This document shows positions 10,075 through 22,823 of a DNA stretch of 64,000 bases, piece after piece. The position numbers were made by a program, and so were the translations under genes. This DNA is from Cucumis sativus (Eukaryota > Streptophyta > Magnoliopsida > Cucurbitales > Cucurbitaceae). The stretch spans positions 27,159,498 to 27,223,497 of the forward strand of contig NC_026660.2 of the NCBI RefSeq assembly GCF_000004075.3, written 5' to 3'. The notes below the pieces were generated by a model. The model searched no databases. It was not told the origin of the DNA and saw only the letters and a list, made by a program, of their open reading frames with translations. Position 1 is the stretch's first letter, and the number at the start of each line of letters is the position of its first letter.

Positions 10075-13000
10075 TCAAACACATATAGCACATAAATCAT
10101 CAAACACTTGTCTGATGTTAGGCCTCTCATTTACAGGACGAATGCACTTGAGAGATACACCCAACAGTTCATCCATAGCTTTCGAAGGCTCTTCTCCAAC
10201 TACGATATCTCGGTCTATACAGTCCATTCTTCGTCCTTCTTGATCGCATAAACGCACCCAATCTGTGAGATCGACGGCCCCCGATTGACCCGATATTATG
10301 TCGCCTGCACTTCTTTTGGTTAAAAGCTCCATTAAAATTACCCCAAATGAATAAATGTCAGCCTTGAAAGATGGACCAGGTTTTGCTGCACAAGCGAGTT
10401 CTGGAGCGCAATATCCAAGTGCCCCTAGATTCAATATCTGCTCCGCAATGCCTGCTGGTGTCATCAAGCGGTGAAGTCCGTAGTCAGTGAGCCGGGCATC
10501 GGAATCATGGCCTGCCAAGATAATATTTGTTGGCTTTAAGTTTCCATGAGGGAGGCCCCTATCATGAAGGTATAACAGACAGCGAGCAACTTCCACTGCA
10601 ATTTTAAGTCGTTGACTGAACGATAACCGAGAATACCTTCGTGGTGTAGTTTCTGCAAGAAAAGGATATAATACAATCAATTACTAGAACACATGGTAGT
10701 AATCTTAGAGAGAGTCAGATTGCACGTGAAAATACTTCTGCAAGAAGAATACAAGCATGTGAAGGATGATGTTATTCTAGTGATTATGCAAAATCAATTC
10801 GTAATTATTCAGAAGGAGAAACTCATGATGCCAACAAGAGGCCGGACATTCTTAATTCACATTCCAGAGATATCTTCGGCCGTGGCGGTTGTAACAAGAT
10901 AAGAAATATAACAAGGACACAGAAATTGCATCGCTGGAAACTGGCCACCATTTTCGATTGTAGTGCGGCCACTCATTCAAAGAAATAAGAATCCTAAATA
11001 TGCCATTCAAACTCTTTTGTACAAGGCTTGGGAGAAAGAAAAGGAAAATGAATTTAACGTGGAATGAAACCAACAGGTGCTACTTTAACTTTCCATGTAG
11101 AAAGTACTAAAATTAACAAATAACAGAATCAAGAATCATAATTTATTCAAAAAAAAAAAAGAGAACAAAATCATGTCAAATACACAAAATAATAATAATA
11201 ACGATTTATAAATAAATTTTAAGATTTAAATGGCAATGGCAATTTAAGGGCACGAACTACGTGATATACTTTTGAGGATGAGACTAGCAGTTATTACATG
11301 AGGTCTAAGACTACGGCACGGATCATCAGAACTAACTGACAATCAAGTGTTAACATGGCAAAATGGACAAATAAATTTTTTCACAAATCCAAAAAAAATT
11401 GCTGGAAGATCTTAACACCACAATGAAAGCATAAGACTTGCATCCTTTTGAACTTCCCTAAATTTTTCAGAAATGTTATGTATCAAAAGTTTTGGTACGT
11501 TAACAGCAAGTAAAAAAAATATGAGATCCACCTTCTGCTTTCTCTCAAACTAACACTACATTTAAATTTTTCATTGTTTTGTATAAACAATACACAGAAT
11601 TTACTTGTTTGGAAGTCAGCCTAATGTACAGCTTTGTAAGAACAGGCTTCTTCTTATGGCTGTTTTTCAGGCTAACGGATTCTATAGGAGACTGCCTGTA
11701 GAAATATACTTAATGCGAGTACAGCTTTCTACAGTATGGACAGACAAGGAGATTTTTAGATCCCTACGTCTGTGGGAAGGCTGGCTATGAACATAATTAG
11801 GTAAGAAAAAAGGAACGCAGCGATACCCCTTGTTGCAACTCACAACTTATCTTGTTATTTCTACAATGATAATCCAGACATACATGTTGGACGGACTTCA
11901 AACTCTATCAAATCATCATTATATTAGTCATATAAGGGCATACCAAAACGTGACACACACAGTCTAAAGAAAGAGAAGACTCCAATCAAGTAAAATAAAT
12001 CCATGAAAAATGTTACTCAAGCTATGCCAATACAAATAAAGTTTGATCGTGTATTGACCTTGAAATGAAATGGAATGAGCAAAATCAAAATCAACAGTTC
12101 AAAAACATTTGGATTAAACAAATTTTTGGATAAGAATAATTATGTCAAAGAAAAGAGAGCCACGAACGCAAGAGTGTTGAATTAGTACACATCCTTCTTG
12201 GAAATTTGACCTATTGATAATAATAGAGGCTCTCAAAAGTGTTATGGAAAAGGTCTCATTCCAGGCTTCAATGATACACAACAGCAACAAGAGGTTTGGC
12301 TTCAGCTTATCAAGAGAAAACTATTTGTCAAAGATTTATATTCCATTTGCCGACCCTTATGTACACAAAATGCAAGAGCATGTCCACGAATTTAGATACC
12401 CCCTATAAGCTATTGGCATTTAGATGTTGATGCTGTGACAAAAAGGGTAATTTCATAATTTTTCTCTACAATGTTTGCCAATGTGTCAACTACACAACAG
12501 GTGGAGCCACAGAAACTTTCTAAAAAAAGTAATATAATTAGATGTCCATTTTGACCCATAAAATTCAGCAGCTAAATTTAAAAGGAACTGTTCTTGGCAT
12601 GTACATTTGAACACTAACAAAACCAAAGTCAAAATCACAAATTTCTTTTCAGAGCAATTACTCCAAGGGTTAAAAATCCAGATAATAATTGAATCAGTGA
12701 CAGGACACCAAAAAGGGAATGTGCAGGTCCATATGGCTAGCGACAGTAGAATATAAGCAAAGAAATATCTGAACATAAAAAGGATGTTTCTAACAATCTT
12801 ACCGTAAAGATGTAGAGCTAAGCTATCTCCCAAAATATAGTCAGCTAAAAGAAGTCTTTCTTGTTCTCTTGGACCCCAATAATATGCTCGTAAAGGAACA
12901 ATGCTTTTATGCCTCATTGATCCTATTCTTTTAACTTCCTTGGCAAATTCCTTCTTATGTTTGACCAGCCCCACACGTAACCACTTAACAGCCAGCATAT

Positions 13001-15894
13001 GTCCACTATCCAGAGTAGCTTTATATAGTGTTCCATGGCTGCTTCTACCGAGAACTTCAGCTGGGGCTCTGGATAGTTCCTCAGCAGTGAATAGCAGTGA
13101 ATTGTCCAGAAAAAACAATTCTCCAGCTAAACGATCTGGTGAATACACATCTAGTGTCACAGGTTGTTCACGCCCGTCAACAAACTGGTGTGAGGAAGAT
13201 AATGGGGAACCTGGGGAGGAATTTTTCCCAGAAGTAACAGGATCGTCGAGTAAATTAGGAATAATCATTGATGAACTCGCTGCAGCACCTCCAGGTAAAA
13301 CATGTTCAGAAATCTCAGAAGAGAATTCTGCCTGCCCAGATAATGTCCTTGAAGTGGAGGTTAGTAAATGGTCATTTGAAAAACTTGAAGAGGTTGGTGG
13401 AGGCTGATTGTTTGGTTGGAACTTGAAAATGGAAGGCCTGAAACGTTCTATCTTAATGTTCCTTTCAGTACCTTGGCCGCTAAATATACTTCTTCCATGG
13501 AACTCTTTAAGTTGTGCTCTATGATAAGCAAGTAGAAGAAAAACAATCATCACAACTGCTCCAACTGAGGCAAGAATAATAGCTATTTGGATATTAGCTT
13601 TAGAAGTACGACGTCTTCCATGCTCAGGGAAATTATTTGGAATCGAGTTCTCTGAACCTATCTCTTTTGGTAAGTTAAGCTTATCATTTCCTGGACGAAA
13701 TGATGAGATGGGGAAGTTCCTTAAATTATCTGGAACGTCACCTGAGAGATCATTGTAGGATACATTAAAAACATGTAGGTCGGGAAGCATACCAGGAATT
13801 TCACCTGTAAATTTGTTGTTTGATAAATCAAGGTACTCCAAGTTACTCAATCTGGTCAATTGATCTGGAAGTGGCCCTGATAATTCATTCTTAGCAAGAT
13901 TTAGCAATTTGAGCCTCGCCAGTTTATCTATTTCAGAAGGCAACCCACCAATCAACGAGTTATTGGATAGATCAAGATATTCCAATGGCAGATCTGATGG
14001 TTTAACTAACAACTCGCTAACACTTGAGCCTTGAAGGGGAATGGGACCGGTTAGCCGGTTTCCGGACAGATTGAGGCTGATCAAGGTAACAGATGTAAAG
14101 AAACTAGCAGGGACAGTACCGCTAAAACCATTTAAACTGAAGTCAACTGCAGACATGCTAGGATAGTTCACCAATGTAAACGGCAAAGGGCCTTCTAAGG
14201 AATTATTTCTGACATTAAGCACCTTCAATCCCTGAAAGAAGGAAGTTATGTTTGGGAAGCTTCCCGAGAACTTATTTGAACTTAAATCAAGAACTTCAAA
14301 ATTGGCTTCCCAAGATTGCAAAACTGATATGTCTCCCGACAAATTATTTGAAGAGAGGTCCAAAAATTTCAAAGTAGAGGAGTCAACCCGAAGATTTGAA
14401 CCTGCAAGGCAAATAATGAATTATGTTCAGCAAAGTATAATATCGACCTAGCCACACGAATGACCGTATAGGTTCATAAAAACGAAGTTTATTTGCACAT
14501 GTAGTGGATAAATCTTCTTAAAAGTTCATTATTGAAATGGTGACAAGTCTTCATGTAGTACAGAAAAATACAATAAATGGACCTTTCTTGAAACCAGTTG
14601 AACTGAATAGATTATTAGTCTATGAACACGACATCTCCATAAATGTGATTTAGTGATTTCGTATATAGACTAGCAAATAATGGTCTTGCAAATATAATCA
14701 AACAAGAGAAATTATTGGTTAAATTTCCAACCATTAATTGCATTTCCAAACCTCGCAAAAGAAGAAAAGGAGAAGAAGCAGAAGAAAGAAAACCCCTTAT
14801 ATGCATGCCTTGGGAAAATCCCAGAGAGATGAGAGATCTAAGTTCGGAGAACATAAATTTGAAACTTAAAAGCATCTTCTCACGGTCAATAAATTTCCGG
14901 TAAGTCATAAATAGTGAAATAATAAGTCAAGTGATTCTTTACCTGTAAATGCATTACCACTAAGATCCAATTCCTCCAATTGCAAGGACCTGTTTAACAG
15001 TTCCCCAGGCACCGAGCCAGATAAAAGATTATAACCAAGCCTCAAAACGCGCAAATTAGGCAAGGACCCAAATGAAGGCAATTCCCCTATAATCTGGTTA
15101 TGACCCATATCCAAGACTACCAAATTTCGAAATAACATGAGAGAGTCAACGTCAAAGAATCCACCATTCAATCTATTGTAACTTAAGTTGAAACTTTTCA
15201 ATGTATTAGCCAGACTTGAGACGTTATCAGGGCCAATTGAAAGTCCGCCGTAGAATTCATTGTGGCTTAAATCAACATATTCCACATTCCGCAGCTGGGA
15301 AACCAGCAGGCCAATGTTCCCATAAAGTCGATTAGAGTGCAAATCCAACACCTTGAGCTGATTAAGATTCAATCTACCAACTGGAAACCCACCATTGAAC
15401 TCGTTTGCTGAGAAATTAAGATAGTTCAGATTGTAAAGATCATTGATCCGCTCCGGGATCGGCCCATAAAATCTATTCGAGGACAGATCCAAATGCTGCA
15501 GATTAGATAATGTCCCAAGAGCCGGAACAAGCCGTCCAGTAAAATCATTTCCAAAAAGACTCAAATTCTTAAGACTCTTAAGCCCAATCAGAGTCTGAAA
15601 CTTCAACTCCCCTCCCAAGCCAAGCCGGTCCAGCACAATTGCAGACACATTACCGTTCTCATCACAAGACACACCAGTCCAGGACGAAGGACAACCATCA
15701 AAGTTCGAAACGGAAGCCAAATCCCACTTCCCGTTGACCGAGTTGTGCGGATCTTTCAGAATCCCCTTCTTGAATTCAAGCAGACAGTTTAGTTCAGAAT
15801 CAGAAGCTGAAGAAACCAAGACGATAAGCAGATAAATGAAGTTAAGAGAGAGAGCTGCGTGATATAAATAAGCAACGAGATTCATTGGTGACAA
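10075..15894 (-). CDS. LRR receptor-like protein with atypical kinase domain (At5g10020-like)
   Basis: Exons (complement) are 14943-15894, 12803-14401 and 10075-10652, with both introns in phase 1, giving 1042 residues. Order: signal peptide (about 1-30), an LRR N-cap with the pair around GCPSSWTGVSC, about 20 leucine-rich repeats (LxxLDLSxNxFxGxIP), a transmembrane helix near 590-612 (AIILASVGAVVMIVFLLLAY), a Ser-rich juxtamembrane region, then a kinase-like domain from about 765. The invariant Lys is present (LAVKWLR), but the catalytic loop is HGNLKPTN (886-893) instead of HRDLKxxN, and DFG is DYG (907-909). It is therefore probably a weak or dead kinase that signals by scaffolding, like relatives such as GHR1. 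It acts at the plasma membrane; the ligand is unknown. Length and wording match remembered At5g10020 closely. Intron 2 (10653-12802, 2.15 kb) shows no other gene. Confidence 0.92.
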
Positions 15895-16430
15895 TGTGGG
15901 GGAAAAAACCCTAATAATTCATCGACGGAGTGTGTGCCCACGCTAGAAGAGAAGAGTACTTGAAACCCTAGAACCAGACTGAATGAGAAGAAAAAGCAAA
16001 TAAGAGAGAGAGAGAGAGAGAGAAGAGGGAAAGATAGAGAGAGGAGTGAATATATGTATGTACATGAGAATCCAGACAAAGAATAGGAGAAAGAGAAAGC
16101 GTTAAAAATGGCGGTTTTGGTCAGGTTGAGAGAGTGAAAGCCCCAAGTAAACCACAGTCAAATAAAAGGACAATGCTCCAAAACTACTCTCCGGCTCCGA
16201 AGCCATCTCCATTCCTCTCTCTTCATCTCTCTTCTCTGTCCCATACTCTCATCTCCCTCGCCCCACATCTTCACTCACTCTTTCTCTCTCTCTTTTTCAC
16301 AGTAACGCCGAATTAACGCCGTCAGCTTGAAGAAAGAGTAAAGCTAACAGGAATTTTAGGTCAAAAATGTAGAGAGAGAGAGAGAGAGAGACGACTTGTT
16401 GTTGTTGTTGTTGTTGTTTGATGTTAGGGT
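15895..16430 (-). promoter_or_regulatory. 5' leader and promoter region of the LRR kinase gene
   Basis: Just upstream of the start codon the plus strand shows AAACCCTAA (15906-15914) and AAACCCTA (about 15963), telo-box-type words. There are two GA microsatellites (16003-16023, 16371-16391), a CT-rich tract (16190-16300) and a (TTG)n run (16397-16418). GA/CT leaders and telo-boxes are common near plant transcription starts. No TATA box was assigned. Confidence 0.45.
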
Positions 16431-19400
16431 TTCGATGAATGAGGAAGAAGGAAGGAGAATGCGTTGGTTGAGCTTTGGTGTGTTTCTATGAGTATTCCTA
16501 TTCTCTTTTCTTCTTTTTCTTTTGTGAATCCTTCCTTCAGTTACGCAGATAATAATGGAGTTTTTGATCCTAATGGAGGTGGATAACAGCTAAGCAATTT
16601 TTTCAACATTTTTAATTTTCTTTTTTTATATTCTTATTTCTTTTCCCTTCTTTTCTTCTTCTTATCTAAAATAGTATTTCTCTTTTTTTCCTCTCTTTTC
16701 CATTTAAGGAAAATTAACTTTTCTTTTTTTATTTTTAAAAAGATAAACACATTTTATACAAATAAATATATATACACATTGGTTTCTATTGATTAATAAA
16801 ATAAGAACTATACAATAGGGAAAGTCAATTTTTGAGAAGTAATAGTAAATTAAAATTGGATTAAAAGATGGGTAAGATTTGAAATGTGTAGACCAAATGT
16901 AAAGGGAAAACTTTTTTCTTTTTATTTATTTTCTTCCAATTTGGAATTAAGAACCAACCAAATTCCTCTCACCCTTTTGTATTGTTATTCCCACTTCCTA
17001 ATGATGAAAATGGAAATTTACCAAAATAAGTGTGTTGTTGTAAATTTATGTTGAATCTTTTTTTATGATACCATGATGTCTCCTTTAGGCTACAGCTTCA
17101 GACAAAAATTATGCTCAATAATTGAGTTAATGCAATGCAGCCAAAACTGTATTTATAGTTACTATCTGTCTATTTTCTTTAATTATTACAAACATCCTAA
17201 CAATTCCATATTTCTATGTTTGTATAAGATTTTTTTTAAAAAATATATAACTCATCTATATCATTTCACCAAGAAGTCAAAAGTTGTAGTCCCTCCATTT
17301 CATTCAGGGTGAATCAAATTTCATTGTTGTTTTAGTACCCCATTTAAGTGATCCTTCTGTTTTAAAATAGGGCTTTTTTTTCTTCCAATTGTATTACCTC
17401 TTTCATTTTTGTGAAGATATTGGTGTAATTAATGTGTATTTGCCCTTTGATGAGATTGGAAAAGAAAAAGAATTACTACTTTCAGAAAAGTTTAGAAGTC
17501 ATCTAGTGGTTTATTTATGAATCATCAGAATTCATATTACATATTTTGTATCCAGAATTATTGTTTTTCTAAATCAATATCAAATTAGTTAGTTTAATCA
17601 TCATGGTTATTAGCTTTAGATAAAGCTTCACCTTAATTATCTACATAAATATACTTGTAAAATCTTCACCGTGGTGAAAATATTCACTTGCAACATAAGA
17701 AGTCATCAAACGACAAAGATGTCACGTTCTACTGTAAATAACAATAAATGTTTTATACACTTAATTATATGGTTCAAACAATCCTCATTATAGTAGGACC
17801 GATTTCTTATTTAGTGTTGTAATAAAATAATAGCATTTAAAGTTTTTACAATATTATCTACGCTTAAAATTATCGACGTATTTTTACCAAAAATCATCAT
17901 TCTAATATATATACTTTTAACAATGAGATGCACTTTCCAACATCTAAATGTAACGTATCTTTTAAAAACAAAAACGAACTTCTAATCATCATATTTTCAA
18001 TAAATTTTCAAATTTGATGAAATATTAATTTTCATATGAAGAAAAAGTATAAATATAAATTTAACCAATGTATATAAATAAATGATCTCTACCAAGAAAG
18101 TTAGGGAGTTCATAATCTGTAATTGTGAAAGAACTAAAAGTAATTTCAAAACATTCACGTCATTGTTGATTATTTCAAACTAATATTTTTATTTTGCTCC
18201 AAAAAGAGAAGAAGAAAAAAAGGCCAAAAGTGGTGTGAGACGACGTGGATTTTTCCCTCTTTTCTTTTTTTTCTTTTGAGACAACGAGACGTGGAATGGA
18301 ATTGAAATAAAATGAAATAGTGAGATATGGGTATGCTATGATTCTCACTAATTCCTCCCTTTCTCCCAAAACAAACAACTTTCAACCTCTCTTCTTCTTC
18401 TTCTTCTTCTTTTCGTTTACTCATTTTTTGTTGCTACTGAAATTATTTAAACAACAACAATACAACTTCAGTTATATTTGAAAATATCATTAATAAATGT
18501 TAAAGAGACATTTTGGAATACAAAATGGCATATAATCTTCATTTAACAGAAGGGTGGATGTTGATTTGGAACAAAGAATATATTTCAGCATTGACCAATT
18601 AACAACATTTTCTCTCATTATCCTTTTTTTTTAACAAAATATGCTTAAAGCAAATAAATGTTGTTGTCCACTATGGTTTGATGAAGCTTAATCTTATGTT
18701 ATCTTTTTTATTTTAAATATGTGTAAAAAAGTTAATAAAAGAAAATGGTTGAAAATAAGTTATTTGAATTTAAGAAAATTATTAAAATTAAGTACTTAGC
18801 AAGTTTAATCCATATTACACTACAACTAGTACTTAATTGATATACTTTAATGGGTTCCATCTAATTAATCCTTAATTGATATACTTTAATGGGTTCCATC
18901 TAATTAATCTTGTTCACTACTTAACATTTTGCAAACATACGTTGAGATTTTTAAGTTATTTACTTGATACTCTATATATTAGTCACCTTATTATTTTCTC
19001 CAAATAATACTAGCTTCGACAAATTTATAATTTTCCTACTATAGTGATAAAAGTATTTATAATAACGATATCTTTTAGTGAGTTCTACATAATTTTATAT
19101 TGATTATGGATCTCCCACTTTATTGCGAACATAATTTTCAATAATATATTACGTATTTAAAGAATTAAATAACTAACGCCTAATTTCAATCAAAACTTTA
19201 CGAAAAGACACTTTCTAGTTTTTTTTTTCTAGCAAAAGAAAGACGTTGAGAAATATATTTTGTAAAAATGTCAGTAATTTTAAAAATTAAGAAAATGTCC
19301 ACATAAAAACACTAAAAATTTATCTCATATGCATTTTCCAGATTGGCATTTGTGAAAATGCAACAGCTAGAGGACCTGACATTTTTGGACTTATAGGTGG

Positions 19401-21270
19401 CCATATTCTCACTTGAACGAACACACACACACAACACAGCCATCCACCAGACCCCTGGCAAGTGGCAAGTGGCAACTTTGTGGCTTCTTGAGGGGTAAAT
19501 GGTGCCCCCCCTCCCCCTGGCTTCCATCCAACCCTTTTTACCTGCACACAACAACAACCTTGACTTAAACATTAAACAAATACACAATTTTATCTGAATA
19601 AACACTCTTCGTGTTCATTATTGACTTTTTTTTTTCCACAATAAGTATGGCCCAAGCCAACTATGGAAAGTCTGGTCCCTAAGGGTTCAGTGTATAATTA
19701 GTATTAATATTGTTTTTATTCTATCTACTCTCAAAATGTCTGTTTAGATTTAAACACTTGTATTTTAAAAGGATATAATTTTGATCTAAAATGAAATGAA
19801 TAGTGGAAAAGTATCACATTTAAATGAAATGAATAGTTGAAAAGTATCATATTTTAAAAATATTGATATCAAAATAGACATTTTAAAAGTATACATATCA
19901 AGATGAAACAAGGTGAAAAGAACATGACCATGGTACAGGTTTAGTATAAACCTTGATATGTCAAAATGAACTTATCTTAATAGTAATTAGCATGATCCTC
20001 TATTCGAAAGATTCGATAATAGAAAAAGAGAAAAAAAAAACTCTTTCATATTTTTTAAAAGAGTTTGATTCTTCCGTTGTTATTGGCTTATAGCATATCC
20101 ATAAGAAAATCATAGAATAATAATAATAAATAAATAAAGACATTTCATATTGTGAACCTTTTAGGCAGTTCAAACAAAAATTAAGGTTTCTGCACTCTAC
20201 CAAGAAGTCATTTGCAATTAATAATAAAGTAGACCAAATTTTGGAGAAATGGAAAAGCTCTAACCAAGGTCTAATAGAATTCCGAGAACGTGTAACTAAA
20301 TGCCTTTAAGCAAAAACATCAATAATTTAAAGCAATGAGAATTTCAATGTCATGTCAGAATATATAAACAAGCGTCTGTATAGCTAATGAGCCAAATGAA
20401 ATACATTATCATGATTTAGTTTAAAACCCATTCATTATTTAAATGCTTATTTAAACTCAAATACAGTATAGCCTTAAAGACAACTTGCAATATTTTATGG
20501 CAGCACATTACCTAACACGCACTCAAACATATTAAAAAATGGTTCCTTTTAAATCAGAGGAACGATCGCATTATGCAGGATATATTGACAAAATCAATCT
20601 GTTGAATAGTTCGTGATTTTCTAAATAAGATTTTCACTACGTGATTTGAATGATAGAAAATGGAATCTTAGACGACTTTCCTAGATATTGATCAAATTAT
20701 TCTGTTATATTATTCATAATTTTCCACATAAGATCTGAACTGAGGGATTCAAAGGACGGAGAATTGCATCTTAATAAGCAGCAGCCACTGCCTGTTCACA
20801 ATCTGATGCTCCTGAAGGGCTCATTTGAGATTCATTCAATAAGATTGCAAAATAATTAAGAAAATAAAACTCGAACCCGTAGGCTGGCGGTGGGGGACGA
20901 GTGAGTGGCTAGCAACGGGAGCGTGGATCAGCAACAAGACACCAAAAGAAAAGTGACAGCTCGGAGAATCTTGAAGATAAAACCAAATTAATGACAACTT
21001 TCCAAGCACATCAGCTCACTTCATTTTGTTTATGTGGATGCATGAGACAAAGACACCAAGAAAGCCAACCCATTCCCTTGAGGGTCGAGCTTCGCTGCCA
21101 AGGAATCAGGCGACAGGTCAAAAGCAAGCTCAATTTCACAAAAGCACATGCATAAAAAAGATTAGAGATTAGTTGTACCAGTATAATATTTTTGTCTGAA
21201 GAAGCTTTCAAGATCTTGTCTTGTCGGTGCCTGTCTAGTTCTGAATCCCATGATTTGAAGCTTCTTCATG
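16431..21270. other. Gene-poor AT-rich stretch
   Basis: No gene is supported over nearly 5 kb. Seen are a (TTC)n microsatellite near 18386-18411, the 39-bp duplication at 18832-18909, a CA run near 19424-19437, and a somewhat GC-richer piece at 20780-21010. Open frames here are short and lack codon bias or recognisable domains. Confidence 0.6.
18832..18909. repeat. 39-bp tandem duplication
   Basis: The unit beginning CTTAATTGATATACTTTAAT occurs twice without mismatch (18832-18870 and 18871-18909). It is a simple local duplication in non-coding DNA. Confidence 0.85.
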
Positions 21271-21271
21271 T

Positions 21272-21278
21272 TATAAAA
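21272..21278 (+). promoter_or_regulatory. Likely TATA box of the phytosulfokine gene
   Basis: TATAAAA lies 66 bp before the ATG at 21338, giving a leader of roughly 35 bases. This is a normal plant core-promoter spacing and supports the small gene call. Confidence 0.55.
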
Positions 21279-21337
21279 CTCTACTACTTACTTCATCCAA
21301 CCTAGTTGACAGCTAACAGCTAAACTTTCTCCACTCA

Positions 21338-21646
21338 ATGAGATCCCTACGATATGTTATCTTTCTGGTTTTCTTCTTCTACTTTGCTCTAGTAGCGCAT
21401 GGACGTGCAACATCCAATGGAATAGTGGTGGGTTCCATTAAATCCTTCAATTTGGTAAGCCTCTCTTCCTATTCCTCTTTCTCTCTCCATGAGCTCATAC
21501 TCTGTTAAATGACGATTCTTACATTTGGGGTCAAACAGGGGAGATCCGGGTGTCAAAAAGTTAACGTAGAATGCGAAAAAGGGGACGGCAGAAAAGAGAA
21601 TGTTTTCGAACATGAAGACTATGTCTACACTCAATCTCTTCCTTAA
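21338..21646 (+). CDS. PSK: Phytosulfokine precursor with variant core YVYTQ
   Basis: Exons 21338-21454 and 21539-21646 are joined by an 84-bp GT-AG intron in phase 0, giving 74 residues. Residues 1-23 form a hydrophobic signal peptide (VIFLVFFFYFALVAHG). The mature part has two cysteines (C44, C51), an acidic stretch and EDYVYTQSLP at the C-terminus. That is the phytosulfokine precursor layout: signal peptide, Cys pair, acidic residues ending in Asp before the first Tyr, then the pentapeptide at residues 67-71. In the family, tyrosylprotein sulfotransferase sulfates both tyrosines, subtilases release the peptide, and the LRR kinases PSKR1/2 perceive it to promote growth and tune immunity. 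The classic core is YIYTQ; here Ile is Val. I recall YVYTQ being called PSK-gamma in soybean. Both exons are too short to stand out as open frames, so the gene is easy to miss. Confidence 0.85.
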
Positions 21647-22823
21647 ATATGTTTCCTACTTCAAATGCCTGAGATAAAGGGGAAATCAAAACCTGTCTCT
21701 ATAGCTAGTTATTCAAGTACCTGCAGCAATTTACAAGTCAATTTGAAGCTCCGAACTTCTTTCCTTCGAGGAAACTGCAAGTCCTCTGAAGATGACGTTT
21801 CTGGCTGAGTAATAAATTTTGCCTTTGTATTTGCAAGAATAAAGGGAAGGACTTGGTGTGAAAATGGTAGATGTTAAAGTGCAAAGAAGGATGGTTTAAA
21901 ATAACATGTTTCAAACATGAAGAAGGCTGTCTATAGTCAGCAATTCTCTTCAGTTGTGGATAGTCTCATAACTCATGCCTTGTAAATGATCTATTTTGAC
22001 GAGAAATGTTACACTGCAAACAGCAAGGATATACCTTTTATAAGTAATGGTAGTTCACTACGAAGAACTTGTTTCATATGCTCCAAAAAAATACAGCGAA
22101 GAACTTGTTTCAGTCTTCGTGGTACCTTACGCGGTCCAGTTGTCGCACGAAAGAGAGACGAGATAATGAAAAAGTCCAAAAAACAAAAAAGAAAGGAAAA
22201 AAGAAAGAAAACCCGGTAATGGGACTGGAATCGAATTATGTATATCTTGCATCTACATATGTACATTAACGAAGGAAGGAAAATTAACTCTATGCTGCAG
22301 CATTCTGCATAATATATTGACATTTTTCAATGTCTAATAAAAACGGTACATACATCATTCCAATTTCTATACTAGTTTAAATTTTAAATATAACTGCTGC
22401 GACTTTGACGACACACCTGAGGAGTGCAATGAGGCGATCTCAAAATACTACGAAAACAGAGCTGCTAACCAACCATATGGCGAAAACTAATTCGTAATTT
22501 CGGCAAGCTTGGAAGAAGTGCTCACGTTTTCAACCCATATCATCTTTAGTGTAATCTTTAGATGACATATACCTCAGGCCAGGCTCAGGCTCAGGCTCAA
22601 GGCCAGACTAGTGCTTTCTATCTACTATTTGTTGATGGATTGTAAGTAGATTCATTTGCTGCAAATCATGACTCTGAAACCTGAAACGTGTTTATTTAGA
22701 AGGTCGTGATCAGGATCACTTGAAATTCGACTTATAATTTTGTAGGAATTAGATCCACGTGCGAGGACAATGCCATGTCACGAGGGGGCTCCAAAGACGG
22801 GCAGGAATTACTTACCTATTTTT
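21647..22823. other. Interval between the PSK and ABC1K8 genes
   Basis: The 3' flanks of two converging genes. It includes a coding-like tract listed separately (22362-22490) and a CAGGCT-rich patch near 22575-22605. No other gene was seen. Confidence 0.5.
22362..22490 (+). other. Orphan coding-like tract, possible exon or gene relic
   Basis: A frame ending at TAA 22488-22490 reads CCDFDDTPEECNEAIS followed by KYYENRAANQPYGEN. Codon use and base composition are more gene-like than the flanks: three cysteines, many acidic residues, little homopolymer. No ATG was found close upstream; a CTAG at 22370-22373 could be a splice acceptor. I recognise no family. It could be the last exon of a small secreted-protein gene or a relic. 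Confidence 0.25.

Noticed and set aside
12901-13407. Plus-strand 168-residue open frame
   Set aside because: It is the antisense shadow of the LRR kinase juxtamembrane and kinase coding sequence.
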